Shown here: positions 14,205 to 24,233 of the stretch, piece by piece
How the letters are laid out: every line of letters begins with the position of its first letter
Position numbering within the stretch: the first letter of the stretch is position 1
NCBI RefSeq assembly: GCF_029023725.1
Contig: NZ_CP119075.1
Location: forward strand, 4,893,501 to 4,957,500
Source: Synoicihabitans lomoniglobus
GTDB taxonomy: Bacteria; Verrucomicrobiota; Verrucomicrobiia; Opitutales; Opitutaceae
DNA: 64,000 bases
Direction: 5' to 3'
Program-made: the position numbers and the translations under genes
The notes under the pieces: model-generated
The model's input: only the letters and a program-made list of their open reading frames with translations
Database searches by the model: none
What the model was told of the DNA's origin: nothing

Positions 14205-16325
14205 TCAGTATTCGCCGGGGTGGCCGGGGTAGTAGCGGCGGTTTACGTCGATGTAGTGCTGGAGATCATACTCCGCGGGTTCGACGCCTTCGGGGAGCGG
14301 ACGCTGCGAGAATTGTTGGAAATACAGCAGGCAGGCGTCGCGCCATTCGCGGGCGTCCTTTTCCTGGAGCGCCATTCGCTGCCGTGTGGCGTCCCAGCGT
14401 TCGTCATCGATCTTACCCTGGAGATCGTCCCAACGCGCTTGCATCGCGTGAACTTCGTCGACGCCTTGCTGATAGCGCAGCGCGAGTTCGTCCCACAGCG
14501 GGCGGCCGGACTTCATTTCGTAGTCCCACGGCACATGGTGAAACCAGAGCAGGAGGTTGTCGGGCACGGTGTCCAAATTCCCCCACTGCTGCCGCAATTC
14601 GAGGGCGTATTGGTTGATTGCCTTGGAGCCAAACTGTCCGCGATCCGCGCCCACGCCGATTTCGTTGGCTTGGTGGTAATAGGGCGAGGTCCAGTCACTG
14701 CGTCCACCCATCACCCAGGGTCCCGGTCCGTAGTGATGACCACGCTCCATGATGTGGTGCAGGCCGAGCGGCATGGAGTAGTTCACCACCGTTTCGCGCG
14801 AGCCCATGAGAATCTCTACAATCTCGTTGGCGGCGTCCTCTTCGGCATCGAAGGTCAACGCCGTCCATTCCTCGGCGATTTGGTGGGCGGTGAGCTCGTG
14901 ATCCCAGGCGAGGCGGCCGTAGGCATACCAGTTGGATTGGGCGAGGGGATGGCCGGTCCAGTTGCGATCGGTGCCGGTGTTGGCGACGCCGGCGATGGCG
15001 GAAAGCGGATGTCCCTTGAGCGTGCCGTCGACGACACGACCGATGGTCGATCCCTCCCCTTGGGCGTAGGTGTCCTGCGTCAGGACTTCCTCCCACATCG
15101 GCCCGAGGTAGGCGAGTTGCACGGAACCACCGAGATACTCCTGCGTGATCTGCAACTCCGCCATGAGTCGCGTGTGCGGCATGGCCCCGAAGAGCGGACT
15201 GAACGCCTCGCGCGGCATGAAGTCGAGCGGACCGTTTTTGATCTGCACGATGACGTTATCGAGGAACTTGCCGTCGAGCGGCACGAATTGGTTGTAGGCC
15301 TGTTTGACGCGATCGGTGTCGTCCTCAAACGCGTAGACAAAGGCACGCCACATCACGATGCCATCGCGACCTTCGGCGGCGAGCGGCGCGGCCAACATGT
15401 TGGCCCCGTCGGCGTGGTCGCGGCCGAAGTCGTGCGGACCGGGCTGGCCTTCGGAGTTGGCCTTGACGAGGAAGCCGCCGAAGTCGGGCACGTAGGTGTA
15501 GATCTCGGCGACCTTGGCGTCCCACCACGCCTGCACCGCCGGATCGAGCGGATCGGCGGTTTCCAGCCCGCCGATTTCCATCGGCGCACTGAAGCGCGAT
15601 GTAAGGTAAAGACGGATACCCCATTGGCGAAACACGTCGGCCAGCGCGGCCACCTTGGCCAAATACTCGGGCGTGAGGATGAGGGCGTTGGCGTTGACGT
15701 TGTTGATGACGGTGCCGTTGATCCCGGTCGATGCGAGGGCGCGCGCGTAGTCTTCGTAACGCGGCGAAATCACCTCGGGCAGGTAGGCCCATTCCCACAA
15801 CGAGAAGCCCGCGTAGCCGCGCTCGACGAAGCGGTTGAGGTTGTCCCAGTGATTCATCAACCGCCGGGCGATTTTGGGCACGGAAGTTTCGTCGAGTTCG
15901 TCGAGCGATTCGCCGAGCTGCATTTTGCGCAGCAGGGCAAAGGTGCCGTAGAGCACGCCCGCGTCGCTGTTGCCCGTGATGCGCACTGCCCGCTCGCCGT
16001 CGACCGTGACCGCCTTGAGCGCGTAGCCGTCGGCGCCGAGCTCCGGCCGCAGCTCGCCGGCCACGATGTGCACGGTCGGGTCGCGATCGATCAGACCACC
16101 GAGACCACGCGTCAGCTCCGCACGAGCGGAGGCGATCACAGGCGTGTCTTCGCCGGCGGTCGTTTGGAAAACGACCGCGCGCAAAGCACTGCGATAGCCG
16201 GAACGGACGTCCCGACCATCAACCTGATCATAACGCAGCCAGAGTCGGTAACCGTCCTCGGCCTGAGCCGAGTTAAGGGCGACAGAGGCCAGGAGGGCGA
16301 CCAGCAGCAGGCGCATCATCATCAA
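14205..16325 (-). CDS. GH67 alpha-glucuronidase, exported
   Basis: A 706-residue protein starting MMMMRLLLVALLASVALNSA with a signal peptide, near the usual family length. An N-terminal domain (about 25-155) precedes the TIM barrel (about 160-480), in which GGFLVKANSEGQPGPHDFGR holds the general-acid Glu. VMWRAFVYAFEDDTDRVKQA and LDFMPREAFSPLFG are further hallmarks. The C-terminal helical domain (about 490-706) follows. It removes 4-O-methylglucuronic acid from the non-reducing end of xylo-oligosaccharides. The gene begins 6 bp after the symporter stop, so translation is probably linked. Confidence 0.95.
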   Translation of the reverse strand: MMMMRLLLVALLASVALNSAQAEDGYRLWLRYDQVDGRDVRSGYRSALRAVVFQTTAGEDTPVIASARAELTRGLGGLIDRDPTVHIVAGELRPELGADGYALKAVTVDGERAVRITGNSDAGVLYGTFALLRKMQLGESLDELDETSVPKIARRLMNHWDNLNRFVERGYAGFSLWEWAYLPEVISPRYEDYARALASTGINGTVINNVNANALILTPEYLAKVAALADVFRQWGIRLYLTSRFSAPMEIGGLETADPLDPAVQAWWDAKVAEIYTYVPDFGGFLVKANSEGQPGPHDFGRDHADGANMLAAPLAAEGRDGIVMWRAFVYAFEDDTDRVKQAYNQFVPLDGKFLDNVIVQIKNGPLDFMPREAFSPLFGAMPHTRLMAELQITQEYLGGSVQLAYLGPMWEEVLTQDTYAQGEGSTIGRVVDGTLKGHPLSAIAGVANTGTDRNWTGHPLAQSNWYAYGRLAWDHELTAHQIAEEWTALTFDAEEDAANEIVEILMGSRETVVNYSMPLGLHHIMERGHHYGPGPWVMGGRSDWTSPYYHQANEIGVGADRGQFGSKAINQYALELRQQWGNLDTVPDNLLLWFHHVPWDYEMKSGRPLWDELALRYQQGVDEVHAMQARWDDLQGKIDDERWDATRQRMALQEKDAREWRDACLLYFQQFSQRPLPEGVEPAEYDLQHYIDVNRRYYPGHPGEY

Positions 16326-16331
16326 AGGGGG

Positions 16332-17849
16332 TTAGCCGGAGGCGGCGGTTTTGACTCGGCGGGCTTCAAGGGCTTCCGCCATCTCAGCCGCGACCTTTTT
16401 GGAAATCGGATAGAAGAACATGCAGACGACGCCCATGAAGAAGAATCCGCCCGAGTAGAAGCCGATCATCTTGCGCATACCGAGCAGCACTTCGGGGTCG
16501 GTCGCGGTCTCGGGGCTGTAACCATACATGGCGAGCAACCATCCCGTGATGGCGCCGCCGATACCGAGACCACCCTTGAGGGCAAACACGATGCCGGCGA
16601 AGACAAAGCCCGTGGCGCGGCGCTTGTTTTTCCACTCACCATAGTCGGCGGTGTCGGCGATCATCGCCCAGAGCAGCGGAATGGTCGGACCGTAGCCGAG
16701 GCTGGTGAGAATCGTGAGCCAGAACATCGTCGAAACCGAGGTGGCATCGAGGAAGTAGTAGCAGCATTGGAAGAAGGCGGCGGCGGCGAGGCCGACCATG
16801 AAAACGATCTTCTTGCCGAAGAGGTCCGCCAAGGGCTTCGCCATCAGCACACCGATCACGTTGACCAGACTGCCGGTCATGTTGAAGAGCGAGAAGCCCA
16901 CCGCCGTCGGCGAGTCACCGGGCGTGACGACCAGACCGAACGTGTCGAGAATGCGGAAACCGATGCCGGGGTTTTCCAACGCCGCCGGGGTGGCGAAGAG
17001 GCCGAACTTGTCGACCATGTCGGTGAGCGCGGCTGAATCCACGTAGTAGGTGAAATAGTAATACTGCGAACCACCGCGCAGGGCCAACGTGATGAACACG
17101 AACAGCGTCATGGCAAACATGGCGATCCACGGGCGGTTGTGGCGGATGTCCTTGAAGTCCTGCTTGAGGTTGGGCTTCTGACCGGCGGGAGGTTGCACGC
17201 GCTCCTTGGCGCTGAAGAACGTCACGACGAAAAACACCACCGAGATGGCGGCGAAAATACCGATCGTAATCGACCAACCGTGCGGGTTCTGGGTCGGGTC
17301 GGCGGTCGAGCCGTCGCTGAATTTGGAGACGAGCGGAAGCGTGAGCCCCTGCACCACGAAGGCGGCGACCATGGCCGCGAAGAAGCGGTATTGGGAAAGG
17401 CTGGTGCGCTCGCTGCCGTTGCTGGTCATCACGCCGTTGAGGGCGGAATAGGGCGCGTTGTTCATGGTGTAGGCCATCATGAGCACCGTGTAGGTGATTA
17501 CCGCATACCAAAGCTTGGCGCTGTCTCCCAGGCCGGACGGCACGGTGTAGGCGGCCCAGAAGAGCAACGCGAACGGGATGGCCGACCAGATGAGCCACGG
17601 CCGGAACTTGCCCCACTTGGTGTTGGTGCGGTCCGCGATGGCCCCCATGATCGGGTCGGTGATGGCGTCACTGAAACGCACCAGCAGCAGCATCCACCCC
17701 ACGGCCGCCGCCCCGATGCCCATGACGTCGGTATAGAACGCCGTCTGGAAGACGATCATCATCTGGAAGACGAAGTTGGCACCGGCGTCGCCAAGACTGT
17801 AGCCGGCCTTCTCCTTGAAGGAGAGTTTCACATTGGTGGGGTCACTCAT
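16332..17849 (-). CDS. GPH-family sugar:cation symporter (MFS)
   Basis: A 505-residue, 12-helix transporter. The start at 17849 gives MSDPTNVKLSFKEKAGYSLG, the typical N-terminus; the frame extends to 17903 but only with Pro-rich sequence. FYTDVMGIGAAAVGWMLLLV, SDAITDPIMGAIADRTNTKW and GKFRPWLIWSAIPFALLFWA are GPH (glycoside-pentoside-hexuronide) signatures. A ~100-residue insertion around 270-370 carries a soluble-looking loop (VDSAALTDMVDKFGLFATPA). It probably imports xylo-oligosaccharides or xylose across the inner membrane. It lies between xylA and GH67 in the operon, behind a hairpin at 17926-17955. Confidence 0.88.
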   Translation of the reverse strand: MSDPTNVKLSFKEKAGYSLGDAGANFVFQMMIVFQTAFYTDVMGIGAAAVGWMLLLVRFSDAITDPIMGAIADRTNTKWGKFRPWLIWSAIPFALLFWAAYTVPSGLGDSAKLWYAVITYTVLMMAYTMNNAPYSALNGVMTSNGSERTSLSQYRFFAAMVAAFVVQGLTLPLVSKFSDGSTADPTQNPHGWSITIGIFAAISVVFFVVTFFSAKERVQPPAGQKPNLKQDFKDIRHNRPWIAMFAMTLFVFITLALRGGSQYYYFTYYVDSAALTDMVDKFGLFATPAALENPGIGFRILDTFGLVVTPGDSPTAVGFSLFNMTGSLVNVIGVLMAKPLADLFGKKIVFMVGLAAAAFFQCCYYFLDATSVSTMFWLTILTSLGYGPTIPLLWAMIADTADYGEWKNKRRATGFVFAGIVFALKGGLGIGGAITGWLLAMYGYSPETATDPEVLLGMRKMIGFYSGGFFFMGVVCMFFYPISKKVAAEMAEALEARRVKTAASG

Positions 17850-17925
17850 GAGTGGGAGGGGATGGGGTAGAGGAGATTGCGGGGGGGGAGGCGCCGGAGG
17901 CACCAGAGCTGACGGGGATAAAACT

Positions 17926-17955
17926 GAAAAGGGGCGCCCGGTTGCGGACGCCCCT
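17926..17955 (-). terminator. Intrinsic terminator or attenuator between xylA and the symporter
   Basis: AGGGGCG (17930-17936) pairs with CGCCCCT (17949-17955) around a 12-nt loop. On the minus strand the stem is followed by TTTTCAGTTTT. It starts 16 bp after the xylA stop, so part of the transcription probably ends here, leaving xylA more abundant than downstream genes. Confidence 0.65.
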
Positions 17956-17971
17956 GAAACTCATCGCACGC

Positions 17972-19291
17972 TTAACCGTGGAGGTAGGTGTTGACCAGGT
18001 TTTCGAGGAACTCCTGGCGACCGGAAACCGGCTTGGGCTCGCCCAGCTTGAAGGCGACCTTTTCGAGCTCCTTGAAGCCGATTTTCTTCTTCTCGGCATC
18101 CTTGCCGAAGCCCTGGTCGAAGGAGCTGTAGCGGTCGGCCACGAACTTCTCGAACTTGCCGTCGGCGAGGATTTGACGGGCCGTTTTGAAAGCCAGCGCA
18201 TAGGCGTCCATGCCGCCGATGTGGGCGTAGAACAAGTCAGCCGGGTCGATCGACGGACGACGCAGCTTCGCGTCGAAGTTGAAACCACCGCTACCGAGAC
18301 CGCCGGCGCGCAGGATCGAAACCATGGCGAGGGTGAGTTCTTTCACGTCGGTGTTGAACTGATCGGTGTCCCAGCCGAGGAGCGTGTCTCCGGAGTTGGC
18401 GTCGATCGAGCCGAGCATGCCGTGCGCGGCGGCGACTTCGATCTCATGATTGAAGGTGTGGCCGGCGAGCGTGGCGTGGTTGGTCTCGATGTTGAACTTG
18501 AACTTCTTGTCCAACTTGTAGGTGCGCAGGAAGGCGACCCCCGAGGCGACGTCGAAATCGTATTGGTGCTTGGTCGGCTCCTTGGGCTTGGGCTCGATGA
18601 GGAACTGCCCCTTGAAACCGATCTCCTTGGCGTAGTCGACCGCCATGTGCATGAACGCCGCGAGGTGATCCTGCTCCCGCTTCATGTTGGTGTTGAGCAG
18701 GGTCTCGTAACCTTCGCGACCGCCCCAGAACACGTAGTTCTCACCGCCGAGCTCGACGGTGCACTCCATGGCTTTCTTCACCTGCGCCGCCGCGTAGGCG
18801 AAGACGTGGGCGTCGGGATTGGTGGCACCACCGCACATGTAGCGCGGGTTGCTGAAGAGGTTGGCCGTGCCCCAGAGCAGCTTGATGCCGGTCTGGTCCT
18901 GCAGCTTCTTGGCGTGCGCCACGATCGTATCGAGATACTTGTGCGACTGCTTGAGGGTCGAACCCTCGGGCGCGATGTCGCGATCGTGCCAGCACCAGAA
19001 CGGGGCCTGGATCTTTTGGAAAAACTCGAAGGCCGCATCCATGCGCTTTTTCGCCACGCTGATGGCGTCTTTGCCCTTTTCCCAGGGACGCACGATGGTG
19101 CCCGGACCAAACGGATCACCGCCGGTGCCGCGGAAGGAGTGCCAGTAGGCGATGCCGAAGCGCATGTGCTCCTTCATCGTCTTACCGTCGATCACTTCGT
19201 CGGGATTGTAGTGGCGGAAGGCCAGCGGATTCTCAGTGCCGGTGCCTTCGAACGGAATTTGCGGGATACCCGCAAAGTGGCGTGACTTCAT
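17972..19291 (-). CDS. xylA: Xylose isomerase
   Basis: A 439-residue protein of normal class II length that interconverts D-xylose and D-xylulose with divalent metal ions. Conserved blocks: [37 protein letters not shown] (catalytic His region), [20 protein letters not shown] (metal-binding Glu) and [20 protein letters not shown] (metal-binding Asp). No signal peptide, so cytoplasmic. No xylulokinase gene is visible in the window. It is the first gene of the xylan operon, divergent from the LacI-type regulator with 165 bp between the starts. Confidence 0.97.
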   Translation of the reverse strand: MKSRHFAGIPQIPFEGTGTENPLAFRHYNPDEVIDGKTMKEHMRFGIAYWHSFRGTGGDPFGPGTIVRPWEKGKDAISVAKKRMDAAFEFFQKIQAPFWCWHDRDIAPEGSTLKQSHKYLDTIVAHAKKLQDQTGIKLLWGTANLFSNPRYMCGGATNPDAHVFAYAAAQVKKAMECTVELGGENYVFWGGREGYETLLNTNMKREQDHLAAFMHMAVDYAKEIGFKGQFLIEPKPKEPTKHQYDFDVASGVAFLRTYKLDKKFKFNIETNHATLAGHTFNHEIEVAAAHGMLGSIDANSGDTLLGWDTDQFNTDVKELTLAMVSILRAGGLGSGGFNFDAKLRRPSIDPADLFYAHIGGMDAYALAFKTARQILADGKFEKFVADRYSSFDQGFGKDAEKKKIGFKELEKVAFKLGEPKPVSGRQEFLENLVNTYLHG

Positions 19292-19456
19292 AATAAAACG
19301 TGGGAGGGGTTTCGCAGAGCGTGGGAAGTAAGATGAACCGGGCGAGGGATCAGGCTCTCAACGCACCGACTATACTAACAATTGACTCCTAGGGAAAACC
19401 CAGTGTGGCTTACGCGACAGCCCCTCGTCAAACCCCCGCTGCTTCGTTCGTTAATC
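19292..19456. promoter_or_regulatory. Divergent promoter region, xylA and LacI-type regulator
   Basis: This 165-bp gap must hold the promoters of both genes. TTGACT at 19382-19387 is a possible -35 on the plus strand, without a good -10. TATACTAAC at 19372-19380 reads GTTAGTATA on the minus strand, and the same nonamer occurs at 24471-24479 upstream of the TonB receptor. A shared LacI-family site is possible but unproven. Confidence 0.35.
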
Positions 19457-20596
19457 ATGTCTTCCCAACGCCGCGTTACCCTTTCCGACATCGCCAAACA
19501 GGCGGAAGTGCACGTCACCACCGTTTCACTCGCCCTGCGCAATCACCCCCGTCTGCCCGAACGCACCCGCACGCGGATCCAGAAGATCGCCAAGGAGCTC
19601 GGCTACCAGCCCGACCCTGTGCTGCAGGCGCTCGTCGCCTACCGCGGCAAGGTCATGGCGCGGCGCAATCCGCCCACCCTCGCCTACCTCACCAATTGGA
19701 GCACGCGCCTCGGCTGGCAAAACGTGACCGCGCACCCGGAATTCTACGCCGGCGCCCAGGCCAAATCCAAGGAGCTCGGTTTCAACCTCGAACACTTCTG
19801 GATGGGCGAGCCCGGTCTCACCCACACGCGCATGAGCAAGATCCTGCAGACGCGCGGCATCACTGGACTCATCATCGCCTCGCACCGCCGCGAGACCGAC
19901 GTCGCCCTGCACTTCGACTGGTCGGCCTTTTCCGCCGTCAAAATCGACTACTTCCCCCACGAACCCGAGCTGCACAACGTCACCAACGACCAGTGCAACA
20001 TTGTCCGCCTCGCCATGCGCCAAGTTGCCGAACGCGGCTACCAACGCATCGGCTGCGTCATGCACCGCGGTTGGGATCACTCCGTCGATCACCTCTGGAC
20101 CGCCGGATTCCTCGCCGAACAATCGCTCTTTCCCGAAAAAGACCGCGTGCCGATGTTCGTTTTCCCCGAACTCGAGCCCGTCGAGGCCTGGATGGCCGAG
20201 AGCAAGGACCACGTCGAGGCGCCCCCCAAGTCGTTCGCCGCTTGGTTCAAGAAATACCAGCCCGACGTCATCCTCACCAAACGGTCCTTCGTCGAACCCT
20301 GTATCAAACAAATGGGGCTGCAAATCCCGCGCGATGTCGCCCTGGTCGATCTCTTCCTCGATGTCTTCGACGGGGCCAACGCCGGCGTGCGCCAGAACCA
20401 TCACATCGTGGGCGAACTCGCGGTCGAAATTCTCGCCGGTCAGCTGCACTACAACAAATACGGCGTGCCCGAGATCCCCACCACCACCAACGTCGAAGGC
20501 ACGTGGTTCGACGGAGCCACCTGCCCGCCGAAAAAGGCCGCCCCCACCCGCAAGCCCGCGACCAAAAAGAAGACCGCCCGCGCCGCCGCCAAGTAG
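19457..20596 (+). CDS. LacI-family transcriptional regulator with basic C-terminal tail
   Basis: A 379-residue regulator from ATG 19457; the frame extends to 19382 but the helix-turn-helix starts normally at 19457 (MSSQRRVTLSDIAKQAEVHV, then TTVSLALRNHPRLPERTRTR). The periplasmic-binding-like effector domain covers about 62-355. The last ~25 residues are Lys/Ala/Pro-rich (PTRKPATKKKTARAAAK), resembling histone-like tails and unusual for LacI proteins. Its divergent position to xylA makes it the likely regulator of the xylan operon and perhaps of the receptor gene; effector unknown. Confidence 0.9.
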   Translation: MSSQRRVTLSDIAKQAEVHVTTVSLALRNHPRLPERTRTRIQKIAKELGYQPDPVLQALVAYRGKVMARRNPPTLAYLTNWSTRLGWQNVTAHPEFYAGAQAKSKELGFNLEHFWMGEPGLTHTRMSKILQTRGITGLIIASHRRETDVALHFDWSAFSAVKIDYFPHEPELHNVTNDQCNIVRLAMRQVAERGYQRIGCVMHRGWDHSVDHLWTAGFLAEQSLFPEKDRVPMFVFPELEPVEAWMAESKDHVEAPPKSFAAWFKKYQPDVILTKRSFVEPCIKQMGLQIPRDVALVDLFLDVFDGANAGVRQNHHIVGELAVEILAGQLHYNKYGVPEIPTTTNVEGTWFDGATCPPKKAAPTRKPATKKKTARAAAK

Positions 20597-20683
20597 GGGA
20601 AAGGGTAAGCTCGGGCCGGAAAATCCTCCCGGCGCGCGCCGCCCCTCCCGGCTTCGGGGCCGGTTCCCGTCCGACTCAAAACA

Positions 20684-20716
20684 ATCGCCCCCGCCGCAAC
20701 ATGCTCCGGGGGCGAT
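20684..20716 (-). terminator. Hairpin downstream of the TonB receptor gene
   Basis: ATCGCCCCCG (20684-20693) pairs with CGGGGGCGAT (20707-20716), a perfect 10-bp stem with a 13-nt loop. On the minus strand TGTTTTG follows. It lies between two convergent genes and may serve both, with the better U-tract toward the receptor gene. Confidence 0.7.
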
Positions 20717-20759
20717 GAACGGGCTCGATCGGGTCGACGTGACCCGTGGACGGGCGGGC

Positions 20760-23700
20760 CTAGAACCGGAACGAGTTGGTGAGCGACCAGGTTTGATGAG
20801 GCGCAATGCGCCAGGCCGCAGGGGTGCCGTCCGGCTGCGTCGTGATCGGGATGAGCTCGTTGCCTTTGCCCAAGTTGCGGATGTTGAACTGCACCCGCCA
20901 GTCGATCCGCTCGCTCAGGGTTTTGCTGTAACCGACCCACAGGTCGATGTTGGCCTCGGTCGGTCCCCGGTAGGGATGGGCCAGGTCGTAGGTCGTGTTC
21001 CCGCTGCCGTCCGCCATGAGCGGATATCCGATGACGACGTCGTCCTGCCAGCGATAGCCCAACCCGACGTTGAAGCCCCGGAGGAGCCCTTCATCGAAGT
21101 CGTAGTTCGTGATCAGGTTGGCCCGCCAGGTGCGCAGCTCGGGCACGGATGAGCCTTCCTGCAACTGCACCAGGGCGTAGTTGGACATGAAGCGGCTCTG
21201 CCAGTCCGAGCGGATGGTGTCGGTCGAGCCGCCCCACCAGATGCGCAGGTCGCCCGCAGCCGTGTTGTTGTAGACCTCGGTGCGTTCGGCGAGGAAAGCA
21301 TTGAGTGCTTCACCGCCGACATTGGATCGCGTCGCTTCCTGTTTGGAGGCGTTTAACGAGACGCGCCATTGGTTCGTCGGGTTCGCGACCAACTCGATTT
21401 CATAGCCCTCCGAGACCGTGTCTTCCAGGGCCGTGAAACCCGGAGGAGTGGAGGCCCCCTGACTCCGGAACAAGCTGGTATCGATCGACCACGCATCCAG
21501 GAATTCCTGCGAAGGCGGGTTTGCCCGCCACGCGGCGATGGCGGCAGCTTCCTGGGCCGCGGCCTCCTCGGGAGTCTGGCCGGTCCACGGTTGGTAGTTG
21601 ACCTCCCAGTCCGGTCCGTCGTCCGCGGCGAACACGTTCGACCAATTATTGCCCCAAGCCACGAGCGAGCCGATGACCCAGTTGTAGCTGTTGATGGCGC
21701 TGGAACTCGCGTAGAGGGCGGAGCTCTCGTATTTGTTCACCTTCAGGGAGTAGCGGCCATCCTTGGAGGACAACATGATGCCCATGTCCTCGGTCTTGCC
21801 GCTTGGCGCGGGCAGCGGGTTGCCATAGACATCCACCCGGCCCGCGGCGGGTTGGAAGTTGTCGGACTTGTTGTAGTAGATGGACACGCCGAGCGGCAGG
21901 CGACCTCCCACGAGATCGTCGAGGTGGGCCACGATGCTCCAGCTGCGGGATACGCCGTCCACGGTGTTATTGGGCTCGGCCGCCAGCTCGTAATCACTGA
22001 AATCGACCGCACCATTCAAGCGCGTGGTGTTACCCTGGAAGGACCACGACTTGGCGGTGTCCTCCCGGTAGCCAAACGTCGGCACGATGGCACCGTTCCA
22101 GAAGAAGCCCTGCCAGATGAAGGCCTCGGAAGTGACCTCGGATTTCGACAACTGTGCATCGGTGGTGAGCTCGTCGAGGTAGCCATTCGCCGCAGAGAGG
22201 ATGTTCAATGGCTGCCGGACCCATCCGACGTAGTTGGAGGGATTGTCCGACTGGGTGGATTCGGCCCCGCGGTAATCGGTCCAGATGGCACTCGGATCAA
22301 CGTTGGGACTGTTCCAATGCGAATCAAACACCAGGATCTGGCCTGAAGTCGGAGTCTGCCTGGCGGTGAGGCGCGGGATGTTGAGGTTCGTCCCATTGCT
22401 CCCGAGGAGCGACGGGCCGAGGTAGGTGACCGTATTCACCTGCCGCCAATTGTCATCGATGATGTCGATGCCGACCGAATCACCGTAAGCCGTGTCGGTG
22501 CCATACTGCATGTAGCTGCGGCTGTCGCTTTCGCTGTTATCCTCGGCGTAGAGACCCGTGAACACGTGACGACCCAGTAGTTTCGTGAGGAAAGAACCGC
22601 GTCGGCGTTCGAACACGTCCCGAAAGTCCAGTTCGGCAAAACCGGTCAGCCGGAGGGAGTCGCGATCGATGCTGCGATAATTGTTACCAAAAGCCGTGGT
22701 ATCGCTCACGAACGGCCGCCCCACGTTAGGGTTGGGCTCACCGTTGGCGAAGTGACTGTTGATATCGATGAAGATGGCCTGCCGCTGTCCGCTGAGCAGG
22801 CTCTCCTGCCCATCGTTGAACGACTGATTATCGTAGGCGATTTCCAGGCCGAAGCGGTTGTCCATGAACGTCTGGGCGAGACTCAGATTGTAGACGTCAA
22901 AGTCCTGATACTCGCTCTTGTTGGGACCATCGATGAGGTTGTTGTAGAAATCGAAGACACTCGGATCCGTGAGATGGATGTTCTTGTATTGCCCGAATTC
23001 TGAATACGGCAGACCGGCATACTTGGCGTATTCGGAGTAGGCCTGCACCCCGTTCCAGCGTTGGTATTCCAATCCGATGTCACCATCGATCGAACCATCG
23101 GCGGCGAGACCATAGATCTCGCGAATTTCCGTCTGATAGAAATTATTGGGGGTCATGGCGGAGCCATCCCCAAAAATCACCAGCGGACCACCGAAGACTT
23201 GGGCAAAGTGGCCGACCCAGGGATCGTAATACGGATTGGCCGAGCCGTCTTCATACGTGGGTCGCCGAGCGCCACGTCCGGGCAGCAGCGAATAATTGTC
23301 CTGGGTCTCATAGGGATCGTAGACCGCCTGATTCATCTCCGTAAACCACGGGGTGATCAAATCCACGGGAGGAATCGAGCGCGGGCGGTTACTTTTGATT
23401 TCACCCGACTCGATGTTGGCTTTGAACGTCGTCTTGGCGGAATCGGCGAACAAATGCGGCGTCCAGCGAATGGTGCCAAACAAGCGCTCATCGTCCTCGA
23501 ATGCCGGGTCCTGCTGGAACTGCTCGTTATCCGTCACCCCCGTCACACGCACCGCCAATGTGTCCTCCACCAACACCCGGTTGACGTCGAATGATGCCCG
23601 CACGCTGCCAAAACTGCCCACACGGAACTCCACTTCAGCCGAGTTCTCAAACTCTGCGCTCACCGTGGTGGTGTTGATAATGCCCGCCGGACTGCCCAAA

Positions 23701-24233
23701 CCGAAAAGGATTGAGTTCGGGCCCCGCTGGAGATCGACCCGCTCGACGTTGTAGCCATCCCACGGCACGGCCGAGAGAAAGAAATTCCGGGTGCCATCCG
23801 CGGCAGCGAGTCCGCGCACGCGGGTGTTGGTGTTGGGGCTGCGGAATCGATTCGATTCATCAACGGTGGCGCCATTGCCGACACCGGTGAAATTGCCATA
23901 GATATTACCGACCTCCGTATTGGTCGTATACTGCAATAGCGTCTCGTTGTTCACCGCCCCCGTGTCATCCAAGAACTCCTTGGTGATCACCGAAATGGCG
24001 GAACCTACGTCTCGCAATTCGGTATTGATGCGCGTGCCGGCCATCGTGGTGGTGGCCGCATAGCCGCTCGTTTCAGTCGCACTGACTTCAAACGGAGAGA
24101 GCGTGAGAATTTCGCCGTCATCCAACGGCAATTCATCAGGGTTGGTCGCTTCTTGCGCCCACAAAGGTAACGCCAGAAACGATAGCAGCGGTAGCAGCAA
24201 GGCTGCTACGGGGGTTTGGGAATGTGTCTTCAT
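20760..24233 (-). CDS. TonB-dependent receptor, xylan locus
   Basis: A 1157-residue outer-membrane receptor. Signal peptide (about 1-26, MKTHSQTPVAALLLPLLSFL), then ILTLSPFEVSATETSGYAAT and TTMAGTRINTELRDVGSAIS, the plug motifs typical of Opitutales receptors. The plug domain spans about 55-190 (VERVDLQRGPNSILFGLGSP), followed by the beta-barrel to a terminal Phe (SLTNSFRF). No carboxypeptidase-regulatory N-terminal domain and no SusD partner are seen. It probably takes up oligosaccharides processed by the adjacent glycosidases; the ligand is inferred from location. Codon use is resident-like. Confidence 0.95.
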   Translation of the reverse strand: MKTHSQTPVAALLLPLLSFLALPLWAQEATNPDELPLDDGEILTLSPFEVSATETSGYAATTTMAGTRINTELRDVGSAISVITKEFLDDTGAVNNETLLQYTTNTEVGNIYGNFTGVGNGATVDESNRFRSPNTNTRVRGLAAADGTRNFFLSAVPWDGYNVERVDLQRGPNSILFGLGSPAGIINTTTVSAEFENSAEVEFRVGSFGSVRASFDVNRVLVEDTLAVRVTGVTDNEQFQQDPAFEDDERLFGTIRWTPHLFADSAKTTFKANIESGEIKSNRPRSIPPVDLITPWFTEMNQAVYDPYETQDNYSLLPGRGARRPTYEDGSANPYYDPWVGHFAQVFGGPLVIFGDGSAMTPNNFYQTEIREIYGLAADGSIDGDIGLEYQRWNGVQAYSEYAKYAGLPYSEFGQYKNIHLTDPSVFDFYNNLIDGPNKSEYQDFDVYNLSLAQTFMDNRFGLEIAYDNQSFNDGQESLLSGQRQAIFIDINSHFANGEPNPNVGRPFVSDTTAFGNNYRSIDRDSLRLTGFAELDFRDVFERRRGSFLTKLLGRHVFTGLYAEDNSESDSRSYMQYGTDTAYGDSVGIDIIDDNWRQVNTVTYLGPSLLGSNGTNLNIPRLTARQTPTSGQILVFDSHWNSPNVDPSAIWTDYRGAESTQSDNPSNYVGWVRQPLNILSAANGYLDELTTDAQLSKSEVTSEAFIWQGFFWNGAIVPTFGYREDTAKSWSFQGNTTRLNGAVDFSDYELAAEPNNTVDGVSRSWSIVAHLDDLVGGRLPLGVSIYYNKSDNFQPAAGRVDVYGNPLPAPSGKTEDMGIMLSSKDGRYSLKVNKYESSALYASSSAINSYNWVIGSLVAWGNNWSNVFAADDGPDWEVNYQPWTGQTPEEAAAQEAAAIAAWRANPPSQEFLDAWSIDTSLFRSQGASTPPGFTALEDTVSEGYEIELVANPTNQWRVSLNASKQEATRSNVGGEALNAFLAERTEVYNNTAAGDLRIWWGGSTDTIRSDWQSRFMSNYALVQLQEGSSVPELRTWRANLITNYDFDEGLLRGFNVGLGYRWQDDVVIGYPLMADGSGNTTYDLAHPYRGPTEANIDLWVGYSKTLSERIDWRVQFNIRNLGKGNELIPITTQPDGTPAAWRIAPHQTWSLTNSFRF

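Noticed and set aside
14220..17036. 938-codon open frame on the plus strand across GH67 and the symporter
   Set aside because: It is antisense to two well-supported genes. Long antisense frames are expected from the GC-rich third positions.
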